Source: Astrothelium macrocarpum
Taxonomy: Eukaryota > Ascomycota > Dothideomycetes > Trypetheliales > Trypetheliaceae
Reading direction: 5' to 3'
NCBI GenBank assembly: GCA_021030915.1
Contig: JAGEMR010000026.1
Coordinates: 62,001 to 126,000 of the forward strand
Length of the DNA: 64,000 nucleotides
The notes under the pieces are model-generated. The model did no database searches and was not told where the DNA came from. It saw only the letters and a list, made by a program, of their open reading frames with translations. This document shows positions 11,896 to 23,990 of the stretch, piece by piece. Every line of letters starts with the position of its first letter. The first letter of the stretch is position 1. The translations under genes were made by a program, and so were the position numbers.

Positions 11896-13247
11896 TGCAA
11901 GTGTTTAATTCGGATATCGTCCCATTGGGCGTAAGTGAACCACGAAATAAAGAAGCTAAGATGCTTCTAAAATTTGGCAAAGATGGTTCAGAATCCAATG
12001 CGCTCTACATACTTGCATCATTCTTTGAGCGATATAAAAGACAACAATGAGTTTGTGAACTTGAGATCCATCTATGAAAAGGTGTGGCGGACAGCTAAAT
12101 TAAGCCCGGCCAGTACCGGTAAATAAACTAGAAGATCGTGGTGCAGTCGTCGCATTCAAGTTGCCAGCCGAAATTTTGAGGATCGTGCTTGTTCGTGATT
12201 CCGCTGAGCGCAACATTAGACAGTGGAGATTCAAGGGGGCCTCGTTGTGCATTGGAACTACAGATAGCCCCGGGCTGAGTGCTTGGAGATCTGCAACTCG
12301 GCCTGCGGTCTTTATTCTGGATATGCGTATTGTAAATTCTTTAGCTTCATCAAGATGGGCATTGTAGCATTCGTGTAAAGTTTCAGAAGATGAGGCATTT
12401 TCTTTTCTCCAAAGTGAAAGGTTAGCATGGACACTCGAATATCTTACCAAGTCGGGTATGGCAATAAGGAAGAGAATGGGACCGAATAAAGGAGCCAGGA
12501 ATTTTGGATGAGTGGATCGACGGAGTCATCGTCTCAAATGAAGACCCTCAATCAATTACCCAACTATCAGATAGCCTAGGCAATGTCTATTCCACTTGTG
12601 CTGATTATTGTGCCACGTTTTGATTTGGGGGTGATGCCATCCAACGTTGCACTGTGTGAATTCGACTGGTCCGCCGAGATGTGTGGATTAGGAAAAGGTC
12701 CCATGAATGACTATGAAGACTTCGAGGTGTTTGGTCGAGGTGATATCGAGAAATGCGCATAAGATCAGTTCAGTTCAGTTCAGTTCAGTTCAAAAAGCAA
12801 GCGTGTAGGAAACCGTCAACATTGACGAGTAATGTAAATATCAGGCTGACCAATCTATTATGTAATCGCTTGTGTGAAGGCACCAGAGGATGCAAAGAAC
12901 CCGGTACCGTTCTAAACGATTACGAACTGTTAATAATCAGTCAACAATTTACTGAGAAATAAACTTCAAGTTATTCTCGTCTATTATATTGAGAGTCTCC
13001 CGATGAGGCTGCAGCAAATCATAGCTTTCGTGGTCGCGGACGACACTTCTCATTGCATCCACTGGTGAATGAGTTCGGGAATTCCCCCGCTCGTCAGCTA
13101 GACGTGCCAATCGGGCCATCATTTGCTCGACTTACTGACGAGAAGTCTGGAGCTATGGCTAGCTGCATTCAAGTGTCCGATGCGAGATGAGGACTCATAA
13201 GCTCGGGACTCCCAAGATCTTAGACACATTTCAAAAGTCCATGGAGC
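11896..13247. other. Spacer between GH92 and alcohol dehydrogenase
   Basis: About 1.35 kb without a convincing gene. ORFs of up to about 116 codons occur on both strands but show no domain. It contains the CAGTT tandem repeat at 12766-12790. Confidence 0.55.
12766..12790 (+). repeat. (CAGTT)5 pentanucleotide microsatellite
   Basis: Five perfect head-to-tail copies of CAGTT followed by a partial CA, about 460 bp upstream of the alcohol dehydrogenase start. Likely length-polymorphic. Confidence 0.95.
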
Positions 13248-14602
13248 ATGGCTGTTTCTGTTTCAACCCAAGCATACGTTGTCAAGGAAGCTGGCGGGCC
13301 AATTACGCTCGAGACCGTCCAATATGATAGTGTCGGAGATAATGAACTGTTGATTGAAAATGTTGCCTTCTCGATGTGTGCATCGGACCTGAAGGCAGCC
13401 AAGGGCGTCTTCCACCTCCGTCCACCTATGATCTTGGGTCACGAATCGGCTGGAATAGGTCTGTGACCTTTCCAAAGCCAGCTCCAAGTCAAATTAACTC
13501 ATATACGCTCAGTGACCCAAGTTGGTAGCGCTGTGACTCATATCAAGCCTGGTGATCAAGTTGTCCTATCATACAGTCAATGCCGAAAATGTCGTTTTTG
13601 TTCACGCGGAGAGCCGCCCTACTGCGAGAACATCATGGCGCTTAATTTCTTTGGCCGACGTAATGATGGCTCCATACCAGCTCTGGATCACGAAGGAAGG
13701 CCTATCAATAGCTTCTTCTTTGGTCAAAGCTCAATGGCTCGCACTGTTTTGGCGCATGAGTCTTGTGCAGTAAAGGTCGAATGCACTATAGAAGAACTGA
13801 AAATGTTTGCCGCCCTTGGGTGTGGAATTCAGACAGGAGTGGGCTCGATATTGTGAGTTGTCTCTGTCCGCTCTTCCAATTTCTCTACCACGTTCTCGAC
13901 AGCAGTTGAACTCGCTCAGCAATGTCTGTAATCCTCCACCGCTCTCGTCCATCGCGATATTTGGTGCTGGTGCCGTAGGTGTTTCCGCCGCGTTGGCTGC
14001 CAAACTAACATCCCCTGCCTGTCTTGTCCTCATTGATAATGTTCAGAGTAAACTCGACATGATTCCTGAAGGTGTTGTGACCGATACTCTGAACTCGACC
14101 GGCCTTGAAGAAGACGAAATTGCATCAAAACTGAAGGACATGACCAAAGGTACAGGCTTCGACTATGCCATCGATTGTGTAGGCATCGCTCAACTTGTGA
14201 ACGCCGGGTATAAGGCACTTGGCCCGAAAGGAATGGTCGTTACGGTCGGCGGAGGCCCAAGCACAGCGAGTATCAGCTTAGCATCCCAGCTAATCGGGGG
14301 GCGAACCTACAGGGGAACACACCAAGGAGATAGCGTTCCAAGCACTGTACGTTTTCCACGCCCAAGGGCGTAGTATGATCATGCTAATACAAGAAGTGCA
14401 GTCTATCCCAAGTATGATTGCATTATGGCGGCAAGGTACAGATCGACCGTGTCGTATACAAAGTGATACTGATGGAGAACCAGGTCGACTTCCCTTTGAC
14501 AAGTTGCTTTCATTCTATGAGTTTAACGAGCTTGAGAAAGCAACGTCAGATCTTCGACAAGGCAAAATCTTTAAGCCGGTGTTTGTGAACAATACCAACT
14601 AG
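13248..14602 (+). CDS. Zinc-dependent medium-chain alcohol dehydrogenase (class III/aryl-alcohol type)
   Basis: NAD(P)-linked oxidation of an alcohol or S-adduct. Exons 13248-13458, 13513-13852, 13920-14346, 14402-14435 (34 nt) and 14484-14602 give 376 residues. The catalytic zinc site shows Cys44 (MCASDLK) and GHESAG; the structural zinc loop CRKCRFCSRGEPPYC has four cysteines in C-x2-C-x2-C-x7-C spacing. The Rossmann motif is FGAGAVGVSAA. The last two splices rebuild IPSMIALWRQG and LPFDKLLSFYEF, the usual C-terminal end of this family. Where class III enzymes have Cys-His-Thr-Asp, this protein has Cys-Ala-Ser-Asp, closer to aryl-alcohol dehydrogenases. Another ATG at 13241 is out of frame. 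Confidence 0.92.
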
Positions 14603-15382
14603 ACCCGGCGTGTTTCCTTCTCCATCATTCTAGGTACGAACAATGGATGGCTTATTCGATTTGTCAGCGAGTAGCACGGACTTGAGACAGAATGCGCGAG
14701 ACTTCCTCACGTGGATCTTCCAATGCGCCACTGATTCGGTGATTGGCGATAAATGATATCGGATTTATGGAGAGTCGAGTGATACAATCGGTTCAAGGCC
14801 TAGCGTATCCCACAGAATTCTCTCTATTTCTGCTGAAAGTAATGAGCAGAGTCCATTGTAGTAGGCCTTAGCGATGATATCAAATGTAACACTCACCTCG
14901 TACTGACAGCCCAAGTACCAAGGATACAAGTTTGGAGGAAGTAACGTCGTGTTCTGATGACATCGAAGATAATACTAACAGAAATGCCGCAGCGCCCAGT
15001 CTCAAAGGAAAACGAAAAGGAAACACAAGCCAGTATCGCACGTGCTCACTACTCCACAACGTGAAGTCGAAAGTGAAATTCGACTGACGAGTTTGGGTAG
15101 TCACAGACTGATTTTTCCGTAAGGTACTGGTCCCATGGCCTGATCCACCTGCACTGTGTAACCGAGCTGGGCAAAATCTCAATAAAGAAAGAGCGAATCA
15201 GACTCCCAGTGAAAGTAATCTCGTAGTTCTATATTTAGGCTTGGTTTTAGCTAGCCAATCTTCTGAACTACTTTGACTATACACAACTTAGCTTAGTCTT
15301 CACTCGACAAGCCGACAATTTGTCTACCATAACAGTTGACGTGCTTTGAGACTTTCCAAATCTCACATCAAAGCTTTTCACC
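14603..15382. other. Spacer before the lipase
   Basis: About 0.8 kb, no gene-like ORF; holds the alcohol dehydrogenase 3' flank and the lipase promoter. Confidence 0.6.
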
Positions 15383-16687
15383 ATGGCCCTCTCAATCTTG
15401 TTATGCCTTGCTTATTTCCTGGCCTTGGTGACCTCTTTACCATCAGGGTCACTTTCGATGACATCCAGGCTTGGATTCGACAGCCCACAGCCATTCCTCC
15501 CCCCAAGTCACGATCCATGGTACACTGCTCCTCGAGGCTATCAATCTGCAGCTCCAGGCGATATACTCCGTATTCGTGTTGCTGCAACAAATGTCACGGC
15601 CCCTTTTGGTTCAGACTGTTACGGAGGCTTCCAAATTCTCTACCGCACCACTGATTCCCTAATCCAACCATCGTGGGCGGTAACAACGCTCTTGCTCCCT
15701 TCTTCTAGTCCAAACACTACGCGTAATGGCAGCTCTGCCGTTCTCTCATACCAATTCAGCTATGATTCTGCCAACGTCGATGCCAGTCCCAGTTACAATC
15801 TGTCTGCCCCTGGGCTCCTAGATCTGGTCAGCATTCAGAATGCACTCCAGAATGGCTGGTTCGTGAACATTCCGGACTTCGAGGGGCCTTTAGCATCGTT
15901 CACTGAGGGACTACAGTCTGGCTATGCCACCCTTGATTCAGTGCGCTCTTTGACGTCACCGGAGCTGGACGCTCTCGGATTAGGTCCCAAAATACGATGT
16001 GCGATGTGGGGCTATTCTGGCGGTGCATTGGCAAGTGAATGGGCGGTGGAGCTTCAACAACAATATGCTCCTGGAATCAATTTTGTGGGTGCTGCTTTGG
16101 GTGGGCTAACGCCGAACGTGTCACGCATGTGGGATGCAGTGACAGCAAAACCTTTTGCTGGATTAGCAGTCTCCGGAATTCTTGGCATGGCAAACCAATT
16201 CTCACACGTGGACCAGTACCTTCTAAACCAACTCAAGACTACTGGAAGGTATAACAAGACGACATTCCTGGCGGCAAGCAATGAAACATTAGCCCAAACC
16301 CTTACGAATTTCGCCAATCAGAATATCTACGATTACTTCATGTATGGAAGAGATTCCATTCATCACACAGTTATTACGCAGCAACTTTTCGATGCTCAGG
16401 GTGTTATGGGACTCCACGGTATACCAAAGATGCCGCTCTTTGTGTACAAGGCAATAAAGGATGAAGTCAGCCCTGTCGCGGATACTGATGCGCTCGTGAA
16501 CAAATATTGTAGCAACGGTTCCAACATCGTCTACCAACGCAATAAATTTGGTGGACACACAGATGAAGGCATCAATGGACTGCCGTATGCACTGAGTTAT
16601 TTAGGCTCCTTCATGGCTGGGCAGAACCTTATCAAAGGCTGCTTGACTGAAAACGTCACCAGCATTATTGACTATTTGCCACTCTGA
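15383..16687 (+). CDS. Secreted LIP-family (Candida-type) triacylglycerol lipase
   Basis: Intronless gene for 434 residues. A hydrophobic signal peptide (about residues 1-18) precedes a typical secretory lipase domain. The alpha/beta-hydrolase nucleophile elbow GYSGG places the nucleophile at Ser212; Asp360 (KDEVSP) and His392 (GGHTDE) fit the remaining triad. At least seven N-glycosylation sequons fit a secreted enzyme. Members hydrolyse extracellular lipids and esters. The ATG at 15383 has a good context (ACC before ATGG). The gene is isolated by wide spacers, so neighbours give no more information. Confidence 0.93.
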   Translation: MALSILLCLAYFLALVTSLPSGSLSMTSRLGFDSPQPFLPPSHDPWYTAPRGYQSAAPGDILRIRVAATNVTAPFGSDCYGGFQILYRTTDSLIQPSWAVTTLLLPSSSPNTTRNGSSAVLSYQFSYDSANVDASPSYNLSAPGLLDLVSIQNALQNGWFVNIPDFEGPLASFTEGLQSGYATLDSVRSLTSPELDALGLGPKIRCAMWGYSGGALASEWAVELQQQYAPGINFVGAALGGLTPNVSRMWDAVTAKPFAGLAVSGILGMANQFSHVDQYLLNQLKTTGRYNKTTFLAASNETLAQTLTNFANQNIYDYFMYGRDSIHHTVITQQLFDAQGVMGLHGIPKMPLFVYKAIKDEVSPVADTDALVNKYCSNGSNIVYQRNKFGGHTDEGINGLPYALSYLGSFMAGQNLIKGCLTENVTSIIDYLPL

Positions 16688-17760
16688 CAACCATTAGAGA
16701 TAGGATGGTGGATTTGTGGGAAATAAGAATACCGAAAAGCAGGAACATTAGGGAGGCATGCATACTGTTAAACGGTTCTTCTTTGCTTCTCATTGCTAAC
16801 AGATGATGCTAGATTAGTGCTAATATGAAGCAATCTACTTCTCTAGTCTAGTTAATTAATTCCAGAGCTAGTACAGCTTTTCTTATCATTAGCTCGTCTT
16901 AATAGTGCTCGCCAATGCATGTCTAGGCTTGCATTGTGTGGAAAAACGGTCGGGACAAGCGACAAGAGCACAAGGAACTCGGGAAGCCGAATAAGCACTG
17001 CTTCAGACGTTCCCAATCCCGGGGCTATGGAACTTGTTTCTCCAGAGTCAAGATACGGGAGCCAAATATTAGCTAATGTTTGACTAAGCAATCCTCCCAC
17101 GAAAAGCCTCCAACGACGAATCACTTTATTCATCATCATCATCACGGCCAATCATGAAAACGATACAACGTCGAAGGATCGTCGTTTGCTCAGACCATAA
17201 TCTCTGCTCTCTAGTGATCTCATCACAAGCTAACCAAAAAGATTGAATATTGACGTCGCCCATCCCTGAAATTAGGATGCCCAGCCCGTGCCAGCCTCCT
17301 GCACTGACCTCATTCCGACGCCTCTGAAACTCTGATTTTGCATCATTTCCATGGAAGATCGAAAAATGCCATGGTCAGATCGTGCATATCGGTTTCTCCC
17401 GATCTAGATCTTGTCGATGTACCCTTGTACACCGGTCGCTCTTTGGTAATTTAGCTCGTGGGATAGCTACAGTTCTCCTGTCGATCTTCCGTCCTGACCC
17501 AAGATTATTCTCGCAGCTAGGCCTGCTTTGGCAGTTTTGACATCAGTATCTTTGTTGCTTCGCGATAACAGCCGTCACCGATCGTGACGTATTGGGCTTT
17601 GATGTCGTATCCAGGTCATAGGTAAGGGCTGGTCAAACTTTACTTAAGGGCAGTAATTTTACATTTTCCCAATATATCGCAAACCAAGACGTGCTCGAAT
17701 TTCGTTGTTATCAACTTCAAGATCATATCTATCAATTATTGATTCTCTCAATCCTTCATC
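16688..17760. other. Spacer between lipase and CHZ-motif gene
   Basis: About 1.07 kb with only short ORFs; nothing recognised. Confidence 0.6.
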
Positions 17761-18223
17761 ATGTCAGCCGATGATCAATACGAACAAATGAACGACCAGG
17801 TCTCTGGTGATGTTCCCGCTGGCGATGCCGCCGACGATGGCTACACCAGCCGTGTCGGTCAAAAGACGGGACCTATTCCAGTTCAGAATGATGATGCTCC
17901 TGTGGAGGACCCCATTAACCCAGACACCGCAGACTCTGATGAAACTTTAGGTATGACTTGACGTCCACTGCAGGTCTGGGAGGTAAGATAGAAGGACTGA
18001 TCAGATTAATTTAGCACGGGATGACAAAGATGCCATCGATACATCGAACATCATTGATTCTCGTACTCGGGGTGCCGCAAAGAGCAGTGGTACTTATGCA
18101 GAACCTGGTGATGAAGAGGTTTGTTGCATTTGTTCCTTTGATCTTTTTGCAGAGTTAATTTAAATTTGATAGGGTCTTCCTGGTCCTGAAGATGGTACTT
18201 CTGCTGGGGGCAACAGCTTGTAA
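17761..18223 (+). CDS. Small acidic CHZ-motif protein (possible histone H2A.Z chaperone)
   Basis: A 114-residue acidic protein from exons 17761-17950, 18015-18118 and 18173-18223. The second exon encodes AIDTSNIIDSRTRGA, resembling the CHZ signature (I-D-x-S-N-I-I then R-T-R-G) of Chz1, the yeast chaperone for H2A.Z-H2B. Unlike yeast Chz1 it is short and the part after the motif (EPGDEEGLPGPEDGTS) is distinctive, so it may be a fungal family that merely shares the motif. No signal peptide or membrane segment. It has its own promoter region; it precedes the thiolase by 0.6 kb in the same direction. Confidence 0.75.
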
Positions 18224-18807
18224 AATATATTCGTCGTCGGGCGCTGGGCTGGGTGCGATGGTGTTGATGGTAGCTTGAATCCTTGTAGTTTGACTTTAAT
18301 TGATAGATCAAATCAATCTACGATTAAACCTTCATTATTTCCATAACACGTTAAAACTCGTAATTTTCTGAGTGGTTCGAAGTCGTTTCAAATTATACAG
18401 GTGAGTCCCAGCCAAAATGTGAAGTGCATCGCTTGCTTTAGATATTGCCATTGTGCATCAAGTGCAGTCATACATCGCAGTAGCAAGCGATCTTTTCATT
18501 CAATTATCAAGTCCACAGTAATGCAAACTGAGGTAATCATATGATCTTGATCTTAAAGTAAGTTCGTGCAATGATTATCCTAGCAATGCAAAACACGGCG
18601 CTGATTCTGCCGAGACTCCAACCGAACATCCCCGCCACTAGAAACGAGGCTCTTCAACCTCCTCTACCACTATGGACATCGCGTTGAGCTTAGACCGAGG
18701 CCAAAGTCTTTCTTTTCAATTGCTTCTTTTCTTTTGTACAGACTTCGTTCCTGATTGATATTATTCTTTTGTTTCCAATTCGTGCTTTCTTTCCTCAAAT
18801 TTCTAAA
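18224..18807. other. Spacer before the thiolase
   Basis: About 0.6 kb. The last 90 bp are pyrimidine-rich (TTTCTTTTC runs), as is common in fungal promoters just before the start codon. Otherwise nothing seen. Confidence 0.6.
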
Positions 18808-20179
18808 ATGGCAGGTTTTATCCAAAAAGGTGCCAAGAACATTTTACAAAAGAGCCCACATGATGTCGTCTTTCTTTCTGCAGTCCGAACACCTGTGACG
18901 AAAGCAAAGAAGGGTGGTCTACGTGATGCCTACGACCATGAGATTCTCTCTTTCGTAAGCCACCATCTCGATCCATGACCGCCGAATTGTCCACTCAAAC
19001 CCTCTGAAACTAATCACTGTCTCCCTCATTTAGGCCCTCAAAGCCATCCTCGACCGCAACCCCAACCTCGATCCAGCTCGGATTCAAGACGTCCAAATCG
19101 GCACCGTCCTCTCCGAACTTGGCGGCTCCAAAGCCGGCCGTATGGCCGCGCTACACGTCGGCTACCCCCCTTCGTCCGCCTTCGCAACCGTCAACCGCGC
19201 CTGTAGCTCTGGACTCGCAGCCATCACGGCCATCGCGAACTCGATAACGGTGGGGGCAATCGACGTCGGGGTTGGCGGCGGCATGGAGAGCATGACGCGC
19301 AACTACGGGAGTCGCGCGATTCCGGCGCAGTTATGGCGGGGGTTAGCGGAGAGTCCTGTGAAGGATGCGCGGGACTGCATTATGAGCATGGGTCTGACGG
19401 CAGAGAATGTGGCGGAGCGATATGGCGTTGGGAGAAGGGAGCAGGATGTGTTTGCGGCGGAGAGTCATCAGAAGGCGCACAAGGCACAGACGGAGGGACT
19501 GTTTGATGAGGAGCTGGTGCCGGCGACGACGCGATGGCGGCCGGATCCGGAGGTGCCGGAGAACGAGGAGCAGATTACGGTGACCAAGGATGATGGAATC
19601 CGGGCAGGAAGTACCCCAGAGAAGTTGGCGTCCATGAAGCCAGCATTTAAGAATGACGGAAGTGCTACGGCGGGGAATAGCAGCCAAGTGTCGGATGGAG
19701 CCGCGGCAGCATTGATGATGAGGAGAAGCACGGCAAATGAACTGGGTTTGAGTGGAAGCATCATTGGAAAGTGGGCTGGAACACAGGTCGTGGGTACATT
19801 ACCGGATGAGATGGGCGTAGGCCCGGCAGTGGCGATTCCCAAGTTGTTGTACTACACTGGGGTCAGTAAAGATGAAGTCGGTGTTTGGGAGATCAACGAG
19901 GCTTTCGCGAGTCAAGCATTATACTGCATTCGTAAATTGGGTATTGATGAGGCCAAGGTCAATCCGAAAGGCGGTGCTATTGCATTAGGCCATCCTTTGG
20001 GCGCGACTGGTGGCAGACAACTCGCAACTCTGCTGCCAGAAATGAAAAGACAAGGACAAGAACTGGGAGTCGTCAGCATGTGCATAGGAACTGGTGAGTA
20101 GTTGTCATACCTGGTCAGGAAGCTTACTAACTGATAGTCACCAGGAATGGGCATGGCAAGTTTAATTGTACGCGAGTGA
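18808..20179 (+). CDS. 3-ketoacyl-CoA thiolase (acetyl-CoA C-acyltransferase)
   Basis: Last enzyme of beta-oxidation, cleaving 3-ketoacyl-CoA with CoA. Exons 18808-18954, 19034-20093 and 20145-20179 give 413 residues. The acyl-accepting Cys106 sits in NRACSSGL, the base His369 in GHPLGATG, and Cys399 in CIGTGMGMA, which is completed across the last intron. Length and layout match the B-type thiolase of peroxisomal beta-oxidation. However, the N-terminus (MAGFIQKGAKNILQKSP) shows no clear PTS2 and the C-terminus VRE is not a PTS1, so the compartment is open. The start at 18808 is the first ATG in frame. GC content rises sharply in the middle of exon 2. Confidence 0.94.
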
Positions 20180-21815
20180 ATATTACGCTGTAAGTATTAT
20201 CTGTATTATGCACAGTATTACGCAAAGCTTTCTCGCCCATAGAGAAGTCACATTATTAATCGTTGCCCCATGCCATTACATCTCATTTCCCATTCATTAG
20301 AAAGATTACACGACCCTCCGGCTTTTGAAGACAGGTGTGCTGGATCACTTGTCGTTCTTTGATTTTTGATCAACCGTATGCGGCTTGATAATGCGATTTT
20401 GCTCGTCTCGCGGGATCCAAGACCAGTCTGATTGCTCATCAGCACTCAAACAGATACGTACTTGATGCAACCTCATACCTCCATTATCAATGAGGGACGT
20501 GTACGGTCTTTCAGTGGTAACGGCTCCGTTGCTACATGGTGGATTGTTCTAAACATTTTCAGCGACGCCTCGAAGTTCTGGATTATTATCTCACGGCTAT
20601 TGCGGCCTCGGCGGAGTCCGTCTGCTCGTTGGTCTGCTGTTCCACCGTTGAACGAGCATCCATGGTGATATGAATGGAAATGGAAGGAGTTCGCCAGAAA
20701 CTCCAAGATACCTCGAATTCAAAAATTCGATCGATAGAATTAATGCGGAAAAGCACGTCAACGTCGATGAATTAGAAATCATACTGGGCTCGGCTTTATA
20801 CTGTGCCATAATGGCCGTATCGTAGCAATGTACCTTTGCGCCCTTTTGGGGCAACAAGGCAATCGTCTTGCATGGCTGTCTTATGATGTCGTGGGCAAAG
20901 GTTCGCGAATAGTTCGCGGGTAGTTCGCAACCTTAGCAATGTCAGTATTGCTCGTCACCGCTCCCAATTTACGTCCGGTGGCAAACATCTCAATGCGTTG
21001 AAGTTGCCAAAAGGGGTAATCGGGAGCATTACATTTGTAGCCGCGACACATAGAAGACGGGCGCTGATTCGTCGAGAGCTTGGAGTTATCCTTCAATTCC
21101 CTTTCACCGACCAGGAGGCTCCCTTGTTAGTCAGTCAGCCACCTTCGAGATGACGATGTTTCAGATGCGTAACGATCCCGCGTTGCGCATCTATGGGGTC
21201 ACGCTGGTCGCGTATGTAGCCACTGGATGAGCGTGGGGTCCCTGCCATTGCGCGTTCTTGCATCACCCAATCGTAGGAGTTCGCTTGAGGCGACGGTCGT
21301 GAGCATTTTCTGCAGCATACACGGGGTGTTATTTTTGGCAAGGGTCTATCACTAGCGCTTCTGGAAAGGATCGTAGGAGATCGCCGGCCGACTGAGAAAT
21401 GACAAGCCCTTTCAGGACCGGGCCATATCTAGAAGGTGGCTTCCTCACTGCAACTCGTGCCGCAAACCTCAAAAGGGACGAATCGGGACGTGGGGCGCCT
21501 AAGTGGGCGCCGCTCGGCCGAGACATCTGTTTCAACTGGTTTCAAAACATCCACAACCCCCTGCGAGCATCATGCCATCTTTATGCGATCTGGACGCCTA
21601 AATGACAGGAGCGGCGAAGAGCACTTTCATTACTTTCGAACAGGGTGCATGATCAATCGAAATTGGCAGTCATCTCCATCGTAGGCCTGCAACTGAAACA
21701 GCCTCATGCTTTTGTAGACGTCGCAATTGGTTTATGGACCTGAAGGATTGGAACTACTTGGGGTTCTCGAATGTCACTACCTAAAGGTAATTAAGTACTT
21801 TCCCTCGTCAGCTTG
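20180..21815. other. Long spacer, thiolase to F-box-like gene
   Basis: About 1.6 kb between convergent genes, unusually long for such an arrangement. Only short ORFs without domain features on either strand. No inverted repeats or transposase remnants were recognised by eye. Confidence 0.5.
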
Positions 21816-23990
21816 CTAAATGACTGTCTCTCCTCGTTCTCTCTGCTCTGTGATTTGGTCCACGATATTCCCGACCTCGTTCCAAATTCGTTTCCGGTTC
21901 TGCAACCCTTTCAGGTCTTTCCAGCGTCTCTTGATGTCGCAATAGATCTGGTGCCAGTCTGTCTTGCCCATTGGAAGTTTCACATAATCCTCCCTTACTT
22001 TCTTCTTAGCCGACATCCGCGAGCGATTGAATTGTTCTTTCTTCGGCTCCGCAGCTATCCAGTCTTGCAAGATTTCAGGCATTTCTTCGCGTATGATTGT
22101 CCGATGCGACTTGATCACTTCTTGAGTAGCCTGCCATTCCTTTTCATCCCTTAGTAAGTCTTCCTCCGTTAGCGCTGTCCAAAATAAAGGTGGCTCTGGA
22201 TCCCAGACTTCCCACAGCCAAGGCATCTCTTCGCAAATTGGACGACGAAAGAGGGATGATGGGAGCTGCCGAAAGGCACGTGAGCTAAGGCGTAGATTCG
22301 CAATATCGTGTGATCCCAGGTGGTCAAGCACCGTCATTTTCAGTTCTTGTGGTAGTTTTAAGAACAAATCGGGTTGAAGTACTGGATATGGTTTTGCTTC
22401 ATTTATCGTAGCAGCCTCTGGTACGGAGTTGAATGAGCAGTCATCGCGAATTGCATCTCGCAGGATAGATGGCAGTTCTGGTATATGAACAGGGTTGGCA
22501 GCAAGGTATTCTTTGCCATTCTCATGAATCCAACATGGCCCATAAAGCCCATAAGCATACCGAAAGTCGCCAGAGAAATTGCTCCAATTGAAATCTTCCC
22601 AATGATCTCCAAGACGCCACCAAGCCATAAGGTCGTTCGTGTTAGTGCAACCAAAGCGCTGTCTTGACATCCGCGAATATATCTCGAAACAAGTCGTATG
22701 AAATGGCATAGCATAATGACACATCAGGGTTATCTAGAAATCCATCATTTCAGTAAATTCTAGAACAAGCTTCTCAAATTGGAAGGCAAGGTGTTGAACT
22801 CACGTCCGGAATATCATTGGCTACAAGCGGCGAATTGACTCCGTGACGTGCTGGGCTGACTTTGTGCCAATGATAACCACGTCGTGGTACGTTGTCACAC
22901 AGCCCAGAGAGGAAATAGTCGCCGCAGAGTTCAAAAGCTTGATCGTCAACTTCTGCTAGCCAACTTCCTTGTATGTTCATTTTTGGAACAAGACATTGAG
23001 CGGTAATGCAGCCGCGCATTTGCTCTGAGGATATGTGGTGCCCATTGTATCCGGCCAAGTTTTTACAAGAGGGACCTGCAATATGCTCGAACATATCTTC
23101 TCCGTCGTCAAGAAGTAGTTCAAGCAGAGACTCATATTGTTCTCGGCATGCAGGTTCTTGTGTTTTGGGTAGGTCAATTGGCTGTCGGAATTTTTGAAGC
23201 CAAGAATGGTAACCTGCATCATCTGTTGAGATTTCGAAGGGCTTAAACTTAGTTCCCTCTGTATTTAAGTGGTCTTCGATCAGGTCATCGTCTGAGTTGT
23301 ATTCATAAGGCTCTCCGTCGTCCGAGCTTTTGCATGAATACTCCGAATCTGTCTCATAACCCTCCTCTATAGAGATGTTATCATGGAGAGACACATCACT
23401 CTGATGAGTGCCTGTTTCGCCGGATGAGAGAGGCTCTGCGGAGTCTAGATATTTCGTCAGTCAAATTATGTAGCTATCTCAAACAAAGAGAACCAATGAT
23501 GATCAGAGATCGAGACAATCGATAAGACTGCCGGTGAGATGAATCATAGTAGGTGCTTAGTCTTAGAACCGTAAGGCCAGAATGAAATTAATCCAACAAA
23601 AGAGCGGAAAAGTCAGAAAATAGGCATGCGGATCACGAAGAACTTCTTTCATACGTTCTGTGCAAGCCTCACCGGCGTCAAAGGAATATCGTTACAATCG
23701 ACGTTCACCGTAGTGCACTTTGTCTCCTATTTCTGTGTCTGACACATGCAGAAAATGGGGATTCGTCGCTACCAAATTCCGAATAGTAGAATACGTGCAG
23801 GCACTGATATTCTTTGCTCACCTTCTCCAAATTGCCTCCTTACAAACGTACATCCTGTATCCGGACCACAAGACTTCTCCGAATCGGTACCAATAGGAGC
23901 ATTCCCGTAAATTGTCCAAGCCATTCGTGGTTCACCCTGACGACGGTTTCGGGCGATGTCGAAACTGACACCGCATAGATGACACGCCAT
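21816..23990 (-). CDS. F-box-like protein with N-terminal Cys motif
   Basis: Three exons, 23990-23822, 23444-22804 and 22733-21816, keep one frame of 575 residues. The protein begins MACHLCGVSFDIAR, a conserved cysteine pair found at the start of a fungal F-box-like family. An acidic stretch follows, then a region with a CxxH-type segment and MPFHTTCFEIYSR. The F-box-like helix block is PDLFLKLPQELKMTVLDHL, with a Trp-rich C-terminal part. F-box proteins recruit substrates to SCF ubiquitin ligases; the target is unknown. The first intron (377 bp) is long for this genome, so a small extra exon cannot be excluded. The frame also extends upstream of 23990 but only to a GTG. Confidence 0.75.

Noticed and set aside
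13241..13247. Upstream ATG of the alcohol dehydrogenase
   Set aside because: Out of frame with the conserved N-terminus; the ATG at 13248 gives the expected protein.
20180..21815. Possible transposon relic in the long convergent spacer
   Set aside because: No terminal repeats, transposase motifs or target-site duplication visible.
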